Shown: piece by piece, positions 26,216-34,711 of the stretch
Layout: each line of letters begins with the position of its first letter
Position numbering within the stretch: the first letter of the stretch is position 1
Made by a program: the position numbers and the translations under genes
The notes under the pieces: model-generated
The model's input: the letters and a program-made list of their open reading frames with translations, nothing else
The model's database searches: none
Told to the model about the DNA's origin: nothing
Origin: Eubacterium sp.
GTDB lineage: Bacteria > Bacillota > Clostridia > Lachnospirales > Lachnospiraceae
Length of the DNA: 64,000 bases
Assembly (NCBI GenBank): GCA_017619835.1
Contig: JAFZRN010000019.1
Coordinates: 1 to 64,000 of the forward strand
Direction: 5' to 3'

Positions 26216-28750
26216 TTATCTTACATTCTCTCTTGCCTTTGGCTTACTTTTCTCAGCCGCCATTCTCCTATCATGAGCCATCTTTGCTCTTTCGGCTCCA
26301 TATCCTTTAGCGAATCTGTTTGCGTCCGAAAGAATATTGTCCTTTCGGACCTCATTGATCTTGTTCACTACCTTAATGACACTTTCGTTCATAGCTTTAC
26401 CTTCATGCCTTGTATATTTGGATACTATCGAAAGTGCATCCATAGAATTGGCAAATGCGTCATTGCCTTTATCCTGAATCCTTACGGTTTCTTTTCCTTT
26501 AACATACTTCTGTACGGCCATTACTACTTTTATATTTGCATTTGCAAAGGCATCCGCTTTTTGTTCTTCGGTCATACCTGCCGTCTTTTCATTCATTTCA
26601 GATGCCTCTTTGATAGCGTTGCAAAGTGCCGTGTATTCATTGCTTCTTCCCTTGGAGGTTCTCATGGAATCCTTAAGTGTATTCATATCCCGGACAAAAT
26701 CATCATATTTTCCGTTCTTAATTCCATACAGACCAACACGGATATTAACAGCTTCCCGGATCATTGATTTTTCGTCCTTGGTGGCATCCATAAGGCGCTC
26801 TTTACCACCCTTTTTAGTATCATAATCCGGATTGGTTTTGATGCAGTAGAATTCTTCTATCTCATTTGCGGCCTTGTGTATATCCTTAACACTGAATTTT
26901 TTACCTTCCTTCTTCAGTGAATACGCTGCTATGACCTTGGCGATATTTGTCTTCTTTTCACCAACGGTTTTTCCGGAATACTTACCGGAATGAAGTCTGA
27001 TATACTTATCAAAGCTGACTTCCGCAGCAGAATTCTTAAGAATGGAAACCGTACTTTCCAGATTTTCTGAAAGCTCATCCAAAGTGCCTATACGGTTTGA
27101 CTCTCCAGCTATTAATCCTTCGGTTTTTTCTGTAGACTTCTCAAAGGATTTACAATTCTTAACAGCCTTCTTAATAGCAGAAGCATTGGTCGCAAGCTGT
27201 TTTGTATATTTTTCCTTTAATTTATCATCCGATAAGCTCTCTGCCGCTCTTATCTTCTTATAGATTCTCTTATGTTCCATAAGCGAAGCAGCCAGCTTCT
27301 CATAACTATCCTTGGACTCATCCGGCTTCACATTACAGTCAGCCAGAGAATCCGAAAGCTTCTTCAGCGAATCATCTATAGATCTGATATAAGCATCATC
27401 ACCAACCTTTGGAAGGATGGTCAGCTTATTCAGCTTTTTTGCTTTCTCAATATATTTCAGTTTCAGATTTGCATCTTCTACTTTTGACAAATTGCCGCCA
27501 TCATTAGCCTTGGCATAAGCCTCAGTGATCTTTTCAGCATTTTCCTTCATCTGAAATATATTCTGCATGGTTTTAACCATCTTTTCAGCTGCTTTAAACT
27601 CAGAAGAATCTGTCATTCCTTTTTCTTTAAGATCCTCGTATTTATCAGCTGCATTATCAAACATTTCCCTCAGCGACCTGTCTATTAACGCTGCAGCATT
27701 CTGGGCACTTGCAGGATAGATTTGTTTTTCCGGTTTAACAAGTTTAGCCTCGACCTCTCGGTTCTTATCAGATATTATTTCCACCGATTCATACTTATAA
27801 TCTTTACCGAGGTGGGTAAAATGTTCAAGACAATAGCGTAAATCTTTATATGCTAATGTTTCTTTATCCGGCCAGTCAATGGAATCAAATTCCTTTAAAA
27901 GATGGTTAGCAACCTTAACCGTAGATTTGATCTGTTTTTCATAATGATCATGCTGATCGAGTAGCGCATTAAGCGAATCCTCAAGTGCTTCAAGTTCTTC
28001 AGCTGACTTGCAGGACTGCACTACCTTCAGATGCTTTGGTAAGTCTGCAAAAGGCGATTCACCCGGAGCAAGCTCTCCCTGCTTATACCTGAAGCCGAGA
28101 GAATTATGATAATCTCTGTTTTCGAACTCCTCCGTATAGTCAAGGGTTTTTTCGTGGGAAATGCCTTTTTTCTCCTCAATACTCTTATAAACTCTTTCGC
28201 TTGTCTCAACATTTATTTCCTGTGCTTTTTTACCGTTAATGCTCTTTCCTTCCAGAGAATTATTCAGAGTTCTATAGAAATGGACATAGGCATCAGAAGC
28301 TACACCATCATCCCTCATTACAAGATCATGGGCAATCTTCCTGACTGTTTTGGGTTCATCCTTTACAAGCTCAGTTCCCTTTACTTTGCCTCTCTTTATC
28401 TGTTCCACGTAGGCATCTCTTCTGCTACCGGCATCGTAAACCGCATTATAATATTTTTCCGAAAAGGCCTGCATGATCTGATTAAGAAAAGCAACGTTCT
28501 CCGGGTTTATTTCTTTACCCTCTTTCTTTGATTCTTCACCTTCCTTTACAGGTGACAGTTCCTTTAAAAATTTTTCGGTTTCTGAAAGGCGTGCATTTGC
28601 ACCTTCATCTCCCATACCGCCATTATAATAATCTTCATGAGCTTCGTAGATCATGTCAACAAGCTCGTTTACTTTACCCTCATCCTTCAGCTGACGAAGG
28701 TTAAGAGCAAACTGCTCGGGTGTTACATCTTTAAACTTTATATCTGCCAT
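26216..28750 (-). CDS. large helical protein, first gene of the 28.8-kb operon
   Basis: This 844-residue, highly charged and predicted helical protein begins MADIKFKDVTPEQF rather than MKEV. I recognise no domain. Its C-terminal third holds SMRTSKGRSNEYTALCNAI and VQKYVKGKETVR, which resemble the shared helical module of the MKEV proteins (a Y-[LVI]-x2-K helix followed by a basic turn). The last 40 residues are rich in Arg, Lys and Ala. It lies directly behind the promoter element at 28801-28835, with AAAGGAG before the ATG, and is followed after 13 bp by an MKEV gene. It is probably cytoplasmic or exported by an unknown route. Confidence 0.7.
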   Translation of the reverse strand: MADIKFKDVTPEQFALNLRQLKDEGKVNELVDMIYEAHEDYYNGGMGDEGANARLSETEKFLKELSPVKEGEESKKEGKEINPENVAFLNQIMQAFSEKYYNAVYDAGSRRDAYVEQIKRGKVKGTELVKDEPKTVRKIAHDLVMRDDGVASDAYVHFYRTLNNSLEGKSINGKKAQEINVETSERVYKSIEEKKGISHEKTLDYTEEFENRDYHNSLGFRYKQGELAPGESPFADLPKHLKVVQSCKSAEELEALEDSLNALLDQHDHYEKQIKSTVKVANHLLKEFDSIDWPDKETLAYKDLRYCLEHFTHLGKDYKYESVEIISDKNREVEAKLVKPEKQIYPASAQNAAALIDRSLREMFDNAADKYEDLKEKGMTDSSEFKAAEKMVKTMQNIFQMKENAEKITEAYAKANDGGNLSKVEDANLKLKYIEKAKKLNKLTILPKVGDDAYIRSIDDSLKKLSDSLADCNVKPDESKDSYEKLAASLMEHKRIYKKIRAAESLSDDKLKEKYTKQLATNASAIKKAVKNCKSFEKSTEKTEGLIAGESNRIGTLDELSENLESTVSILKNSAAEVSFDKYIRLHSGKYSGKTVGEKKTNIAKVIAAYSLKKEGKKFSVKDIHKAANEIEEFYCIKTNPDYDTKKGGKERLMDATKDEKSMIREAVNIRVGLYGIKNGKYDDFVRDMNTLKDSMRTSKGRSNEYTALCNAIKEASEMNEKTAGMTEEQKADAFANANIKVVMAVQKYVKGKETVRIQDKGNDAFANSMDALSIVSKYTRHEGKAMNESVIKVVNKINEVRKDNILSDANRFAKGYGAERAKMAHDRRMAAEKSKPKARENVR

Positions 28751-28800
28751 TTCATGAACTCCTTTTCTTAGTACTTAATATTTCTCTATACTAATAAAAA

Positions 28801-28835
28801 ATTATATCAACGAACGTGCAACAAAAGGGCAACAC
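28801..28835 (-). promoter_or_regulatory. 35-bp regulon promoter element, copy at 28.8 kb
   Basis: On the minus strand: GTGTTGCCCTTTTGTT, 13 bases, TATAAT. GTTGC recurs 11 bp later (GTTGC-N6-GTTGC). It begins within the T-run of the preceding terminator. Confidence 0.85.
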
Positions 28836-28869
28836 AAAAAAATGCCAGTTTGCAAACTGACATTTTTTA
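28836..28869 (-). terminator. terminator after the 37.1-kb operon
   Basis: On the minus strand a perfect hairpin built on CAGTTTGCAAACTG, extended by ATG/CAT and A/T pairs, is followed by seven T. It ends the calpain/kinase operon just before the next promoter. Confidence 0.85.
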
Positions 28870-28874
28870 ATTCA

Positions 28875-31796
28875 TTATACATTTGGTACTTTGGGTACGC
28901 CATTTTGTGCTTTTGGCTCCTTTACCGGAGCATTTATCGTAGGCCCCTTCTTTGCATTGGTATATCGGAGTGCTTCTTTCTTATTAGTCTCTATGATCTT
29001 TCTCATGCTCTCTTCATTCGTAGCCATCTTAACTACAGTAGAAGGCTTTACGAACTTACTAGGATTCTTATTGGATCTTAAGGACTCCTGAAAATCTTTG
29101 CTCCTTATTTTCTTTGCAGCATATTCCTCTAAGGTAAGCTTCTTTCCGGTCTTTGCATCGATCGGCGGTCGGTTTCCTGACATCCTGTACATCTGCCCGA
29201 ATATTGCATATGCAGAATCCTTGATAAATGAATCAACACTCTTATACTTACCGGCTTTCAGTCTGTCTAACGCCATATCGGTCTTTTTAAGGAATTTCTG
29301 ATTGTCCGCGTATTCCTTCATCTCTTCTTTTGAAGGAAAGCCCGTGATCTTTGCCTTACCCTTAGTCATATCCATGGACATCTCAACATTCTTAAGGAGA
29401 GTGCCGTCCACAATCCCCTTGGTAACAAGCTGTGAAAACTTCGGATCATTATCGAGATATCTGAACTTCCCCTTTAATTCCTGCTGCCCAACCGCTGAAG
29501 CAAGAGCAAGATTCTCCATTTTCTTTTCCCGAGGAATCCAGTCCCTCATCGGCTTATCCTTTGCTTCACTTTTCTGCAAATCAGCAAGAGACTTTAAGGT
29601 TTTTTTGATAAATGCACCCTGCAGCACCAATATACTTGCGGTATTATCAAGATTTTCCTTATGAGTCATCATTTCGACTGCCGCATTCTGCTGCTTGTTC
29701 ATTGCATCATTGATATCTCTAAGCGGCGTATTCCTTCCTGTCCACCACTTCTTGTAATCATTCCACGAATTCATCTCGGGATGATCATGCTTTGCAATCT
29801 CAAATATCTCATTCTGACAATGTGCCATCTCCTGCCATGCATCCTGCTGATGTAGCGTCAAATGAAGCATCTGACAGAATGTCTTATTCTGACGGATATT
29901 CGGATTGGAAAAATCGACAGTCTTTGCTGTATCTTCTATCATTTTCTCCGTTGCGATCTGTCCCTTATATATCTGCTCTGCTATCCATTTACTATGTTCA
30001 TTTCCGGGAGCCGAATTCTTAATATGTTCAGCTACCGTATCATACATTGCAGCCTTCTCTGCACGGAGCTTACTGTTATCCATCAGCTCGTCCATTGTAT
30101 ATTTGCCTGTAGCAGCAAGCGCAAATATAGAAATACTGAGTGCTCCCGAACGTTGTAATGAAAAACCGTTATTACTTAACTCACGCGTCTTCGGATCCGC
30201 GTACTTCTGTCCATAAAAGGCATTATTATCACAACGCCATGGATCTGTTTCATTATATGTCTTGTTGACATCTCCGAATACTTCCTTTATCACAGCCTCC
30301 TTCATGGAAGCCGCTGCTTCTTTAAGTGGTGCAACGTTAGCCTTAAGTGCATTTCTCAGCTTCTTCATGCCATCAACTCTTTTTTGAGCATAAGGTGAGT
30401 TGATATCCGTCTTTTCGGCAAGGTACTTTTCCGCCAGCTTATCAACATCATTTGCCAGCGAACGGTATCTGACCATCTCAGGTTCACCAAGTACCATACC
30501 ATGCTTAGCATACTTTTCGGAAAGTTCCTTTAACTCTTTTAACTTGGAAAGAGTATTCTTATAATTATTATTCTTTGAGCCGCCCCATGTATTGTTACCG
30601 TCGATCAGCTTATACAGCTCACCTATAAGCTTGGCATTTTTCTTAACTGCGTTAGGATCCAGAGAAGTAAATCCGTACTTTGTGAAATCTTCTTTTGCAG
30701 TTTTAACACTTTTTGCAGCCTTCTTCTCAACCTTGACAGGCTTTGGAAGTATGACCTTGCTGTTATCCGAGTCAAGTATCGGAGGATTGATAACATTAAG
30801 CTCCTCATTTTTTATCTCATAAGATGAGCCCTTAAAAAGTGTGCCCTGAATACTGTGCTTCACTAATTGCTGTGATAATTCATCATCAAACCGAGTATCA
30901 ATCCAGTCATCATTAAGAAAAGAACCTGTGAATGCTCCCTCCAGATTATGATAGAAGGTTCTTCCCTGTTTTTTCAGAGAATACTCGGTAAGAGGAATAT
31001 CATTTTCTCTCCAATCCTCAACGAGTTTTTTCATTTCATTTACCATGAAAGCACCCGTAACAACACTCAAAGGATTTGCCGTTGGATTATTATTCTTTAT
31101 TTTTTGATATCCGTTCATGATTTTATACTGGTCGTTTGCAAACTCTGTCATCATTCCTATGTACTTATCAAGCATATAATCATGAGCTTCATCTTTCGTT
31201 TTGATATCCGGCGCTTCTCTCTGAACAAAATCAAGCTGCTCTTTACTGTAATTGGCATCTAACTCCTGCCATGCATCATGCATCATAACCGAAAGACCCG
31301 CAAGCTTCTGGAACGAGGGAGAATACTCATAGTTAGGATCATCAAGATTAAGCCGGGAGGCATAGTCGCTCACAACCTCTGAGCCTCTTTTAAGACCATT
31401 TGTTAAAGTTTCATGGATAAGCTTCTTATCCTCATCATTTCCCCTGAGCGTAGCCTTGATATATTTATCGAACATTTTCTGCTTTTCTTCTACGAAAGCA
31501 TTCGGGTCACATATCTCTTCAAAGGTATACTTCGGATTACCCGCTTTGTCTTTTTCCAAAAGAAGTGCAAGCACAGTTATACTGTAACCTGCTGAACGTC
31601 CTATACTTAGTTTGCCCGGATTACCACCCTTAAATTGATCCATCTTGCCCTTATAAAGAGGACCCTCAAGACTCTCCCTGAATGCCGGATTAGTCTTTGC
31701 ATCATAGATCTTTTTCAGATTATTGGCATACTCCATCTTCTGATCGATGTTTTCAAACTCCGGTAACTTCTCATCAATTAATTCAACTTCCTTCAT
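28875..31796 (-). CDS. large MKEV protein with two ATGKY-type units and SAYAIFGQMYR C-terminus
   Basis: This 973-residue protein of unknown function starts MKEVELIDEKLPEF. It contains an internal duplication. Unit 1 is about residues 45-340 (YKGKMDQF, RSAGYSITVLAL, KYTFEEICD, VVTGAFM, LVKHSIQGTLFK). Unit 2 is about residues 525-820 (FYGQKYADP, RSGALSISIFALAATGKYTMDELMD, VLQGAFI, LVTKGIVDGTLLK). A helical module sits between them (about 390-490). A C-terminal block (about 830-930) has FLKKTDMALDRL, DSAYAIFGQMYR and SLRSNKNPSKF. No membrane segment or signal peptide is visible. It is the last gene of the operon with the kinase-like and calpain-like genes, and a strong terminator follows. Confidence 0.78.
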   Translation of the reverse strand: MKEVELIDEKLPEFENIDQKMEYANNLKKIYDAKTNPAFRESLEGPLYKGKMDQFKGGNPGKLSIGRSAGYSITVLALLLEKDKAGNPKYTFEEICDPNAFVEEKQKMFDKYIKATLRGNDEDKKLIHETLTNGLKRGSEVVSDYASRLNLDDPNYEYSPSFQKLAGLSVMMHDAWQELDANYSKEQLDFVQREAPDIKTKDEAHDYMLDKYIGMMTEFANDQYKIMNGYQKIKNNNPTANPLSVVTGAFMVNEMKKLVEDWRENDIPLTEYSLKKQGRTFYHNLEGAFTGSFLNDDWIDTRFDDELSQQLVKHSIQGTLFKGSSYEIKNEELNVINPPILDSDNSKVILPKPVKVEKKAAKSVKTAKEDFTKYGFTSLDPNAVKKNAKLIGELYKLIDGNNTWGGSKNNNYKNTLSKLKELKELSEKYAKHGMVLGEPEMVRYRSLANDVDKLAEKYLAEKTDINSPYAQKRVDGMKKLRNALKANVAPLKEAAASMKEAVIKEVFGDVNKTYNETDPWRCDNNAFYGQKYADPKTRELSNNGFSLQRSGALSISIFALAATGKYTMDELMDNSKLRAEKAAMYDTVAEHIKNSAPGNEHSKWIAEQIYKGQIATEKMIEDTAKTVDFSNPNIRQNKTFCQMLHLTLHQQDAWQEMAHCQNEIFEIAKHDHPEMNSWNDYKKWWTGRNTPLRDINDAMNKQQNAAVEMMTHKENLDNTASILVLQGAFIKKTLKSLADLQKSEAKDKPMRDWIPREKKMENLALASAVGQQELKGKFRYLDNDPKFSQLVTKGIVDGTLLKNVEMSMDMTKGKAKITGFPSKEEMKEYADNQKFLKKTDMALDRLKAGKYKSVDSFIKDSAYAIFGQMYRMSGNRPPIDAKTGKKLTLEEYAAKKIRSKDFQESLRSNKNPSKFVKPSTVVKMATNEESMRKIIETNKKEALRYTNAKKGPTINAPVKEPKAQNGVPKVPNV

Positions 31797-31811
31797 ATCA
31801 TTTTCCCTCTA

Positions 31812-34667
31812 TCACTTACTTATTCCCGTATTCTTTTTCGGCTGCATGGTAGCAATATCTATCTTTTTATCTACACCGCGGCCTTTAAGTTTTGTTTCTA
31901 TCGTCTTAAGATCATTTTCCATCTGATTCTTTGCAGGATTCTTCATGTTAAATATGTTTGTTTTATTTGCTATTCCTCTGAACGCCTTATTGTTATACAT
32001 TCTCTCTGCCACTTCATCAATTTTGGATTTATCCTGTATTTTATTCATGTCATAATATTTGTTTATCAGAGTTTTTGCGTATTCCTTTTCATATTCCTGA
32101 TGAGGATTTCTTCCTTCCTCTATGGCTGTCATGACATTACGTATTTCAGTACAGACATTCTTTCTTCTTTTCTGCCTATTAGTTGGTCCGAGGAGTCTTT
32201 TATTTACATGCTTTTCATAATCCCCTACAAGCTTAAGTAACGGCTGAGTAAGCTTCTTCATATCATCAATACTTCTGCCCTGAGCCCCTGCCAGATTGTG
32301 GCGGAACTGCTTAAGTCCTTCCACAAGATCTTTATACTGCTGTGAGTCATTTGAATATTTAGAATTAGTACTTATAAGTGCATCATAAAGATCATTTGCA
32401 GATTTCATATAATCAGTGAGCTTATCATTTGTTACACTGTTTTTTTCGTTTTCAGCTATCTGCTCAGGGGAAATGATATCGTAACCAACTATCTTTTTTG
32501 CCGGCTTATCTGACAGGGCTTTATCACCATTATAGTGAACCTGCTCGAAGTCATGTACAAAGTCTTCGATCTCCATATCGAATACTCCGTCCTTTACATT
32601 CACCCACTTTCCCTTCACCTCGCCTTCTTCGTTAACATACTCCACACCATTAGAAGTTGCGAACTTCGTATATGGATTCTTGATCCTGAAGTAATACTTT
32701 GGCGGAACATCATCTGATGCAAATGCTCCGATAAGTGAATATGCATGTCTTTCATCAGCAAGATTCATTCTATTTGCAGAGCCGTAAGTCGAACAGGAAA
32801 CAGGAAGCCCCTTGTCAATAGCTTCTTTAACCTTATTGAAGAATGTTTCTGTTTTTTCTCTTTGTGGTATCTCTTCTGCCAGTCCGATATCCAGAATACC
32901 TGTACGGATTTCCCCATAAACCTTCCTTATTGCTTTCTCAATATTATCAGCTTCCGTATCCTTTATTCCTTCTTGTTCGAGGGTACTACCGATGGCATTG
33001 GAAAGTGATAATCCAAGTTTGTTTGTAAGTATAACCTGTGTTCTTTTCATATTCTTTGTTTCTTCAAGAACATTTTCAGCCGTTTTCTTTATGGCTTTAT
33101 ATACAATATCCATATTTTCAAAATTCGCCCCCGTATCAGGGAAAAGAGAGTCTACCGCTTCTATCATCTTATTCTCAGGAAGCTTTTGGAAATCCTTTTC
33201 AGACAATTTTCCGCCTTTAATCTTGTAGTGTTTATAAAAAGCGTGCCTTGCAATAGACTCAGGATCATTGATATCCATATCCTTAATGGTGTTAAGGGCA
33301 TCCAGGCTGCTCTCCAGTTTTGTTCTTTCCTCTTTGACTACGTTATACTCTGCTTTATCTATCCTATGGCTCACTCCTTCCGGTCCGAGCATATTTTCAA
33401 GAAAAAGGTCTTCTTGTCCACCCTCGATTGCCTTTACACTCGGTTTCCAGTCTTTATACTTCGGCACACTTGTATAAACAGGAAGGTTTTCTTTTTTATC
33501 ATAAGTTTCGTGAAGCCCGCTCATGGCATAAGCACGTTCTATCAGATTTACCCATAGACAATCCTCACCCATTCTCTCATATTCAGCTCCTAACGCGCCA
33601 AACTTTGATAACTTTTTATCTACACGGACATAGACCGGATTAAACTCGGTCTTTGAAGTCTTTTCATTATACTTTTTTGCATACAATCTTACAGTGGCGG
33701 TTCCATCCCCATTATCCTTGATCATATCCTTGATCTTTTGAGGATACATCCTGGCAATATTCTGAAGTCCTGCATACAGATAGCATTCTCCGGAATAATG
33801 CTGTGACACATCTGTCATCATAGGCTCATGAGGAAATATCGGTGCATCCGGAACAGCTTCCTCATAAGTAGTTTTATTGGCAATACCTGCCATAGCCTTC
33901 TGGAATTTATCCAGTCCATCCGGATCCAGATCTAGATTCATATCCACACCGGCTGAATTAATGTAATAACACAGAACGCCGTCTTTATTATAAAATGTAG
34001 AAACCGCGCGTTCCTTAGAATTATTGGCATATTCAATCTGGAAGTCTGTATCTATAACCGTCTTTTTTAATCCCAGTTCTTCATCTTTTTTCGACTGTGG
34101 CAATGTATACTTAAAGCCTTTTAGCTCATCCAGATCCTTCATATTACCTTTTGTGATACTTTCAAAATACATATCAAAAGATGCAAGAGCCCTTCTTCTG
34201 TTGTCTATCGTCTCCTGCCTCATTGTATATCTGCGGTCAAACTTTTCCTTCTCCTTATCAGAGAGCTGATTATATTTTTCCTCATCGATATCCCTGATCT
34301 CTTCCTGGAATTTCCTCTCTTGTTCGTCCAGCGCCTCATTTAATCTATTAAGCGCAGCAGGAATGCTTTCAACGAAGTCTTTTTCTTTCACATAATTATC
34401 ATGTGTATAGGGATCCAGCTCCGCATATTCCTTCATTTCATCAAGAAAACTCTTAAAGGCGGGATCTCCTTCAAAGAAAACCTTATATTGTTCGCAGAGA
34501 TTCCCTATCATCTGCTTATCGGCAAATGAATCCTCTTCATAATCATGGAATCCCGCATTGATCCTTGCATGTCTTTCAAGCTGCTCAAGAGATTTCTCAC
34601 CATATTTGGCAATAACATCGATCTCCGAATCAAAATTCACCTGATTTTTCTCTTCAACTTCCTTCAT
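31812..34667 (-). CDS. MKEV protein with calpain-like cysteine protease domain
   Basis: This 951-residue protein starts MKEVEEKNQVNF and carries a calpain-type (C2) protease domain. The expected order is present: YSGECYLYAGLQN with Cys295, VYVRVDKKL, then LWVNLIERAYA (372-380), the calpain W-x2-L-x-E-x-A-Y-A motif. ERHAYSLIGAF with His641 and FRIKNPY with Asn664 complete the Cys/His/Asn triad. An insert of about 230 helical residues lies between the AYA motif and the histidine. The N-terminal 270 residues are charged and helical, and a shared helical module lies near 770-860. Calpain domains are scarce in bacteria, and calcium need cannot be judged. It sits between the kinase-like and double-unit genes in one operon, with GGAGG before the ATG. 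The target is unknown. Confidence 0.78.
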   Translation of the reverse strand: MKEVEEKNQVNFDSEIDVIAKYGEKSLEQLERHARINAGFHDYEEDSFADKQMIGNLCEQYKVFFEGDPAFKSFLDEMKEYAELDPYTHDNYVKEKDFVESIPAALNRLNEALDEQERKFQEEIRDIDEEKYNQLSDKEKEKFDRRYTMRQETIDNRRRALASFDMYFESITKGNMKDLDELKGFKYTLPQSKKDEELGLKKTVIDTDFQIEYANNSKERAVSTFYNKDGVLCYYINSAGVDMNLDLDPDGLDKFQKAMAGIANKTTYEEAVPDAPIFPHEPMMTDVSQHYSGECYLYAGLQNIARMYPQKIKDMIKDNGDGTATVRLYAKKYNEKTSKTEFNPVYVRVDKKLSKFGALGAEYERMGEDCLWVNLIERAYAMSGLHETYDKKENLPVYTSVPKYKDWKPSVKAIEGGQEDLFLENMLGPEGVSHRIDKAEYNVVKEERTKLESSLDALNTIKDMDINDPESIARHAFYKHYKIKGGKLSEKDFQKLPENKMIEAVDSLFPDTGANFENMDIVYKAIKKTAENVLEETKNMKRTQVILTNKLGLSLSNAIGSTLEQEGIKDTEADNIEKAIRKVYGEIRTGILDIGLAEEIPQREKTETFFNKVKEAIDKGLPVSCSTYGSANRMNLADERHAYSLIGAFASDDVPPKYYFRIKNPYTKFATSNGVEYVNEEGEVKGKWVNVKDGVFDMEIEDFVHDFEQVHYNGDKALSDKPAKKIVGYDIISPEQIAENEKNSVTNDKLTDYMKSANDLYDALISTNSKYSNDSQQYKDLVEGLKQFRHNLAGAQGRSIDDMKKLTQPLLKLVGDYEKHVNKRLLGPTNRQKRRKNVCTEIRNVMTAIEEGRNPHQEYEKEYAKTLINKYYDMNKIQDKSKIDEVAERMYNNKAFRGIANKTNIFNMKNPAKNQMENDLKTIETKLKGRGVDKKIDIATMQPKKNTGISK

Positions 34668-34711
34668 AGTATAGCCTCCTGATTACATATTTATCCTTTG
34701 GGGGTCATTTT

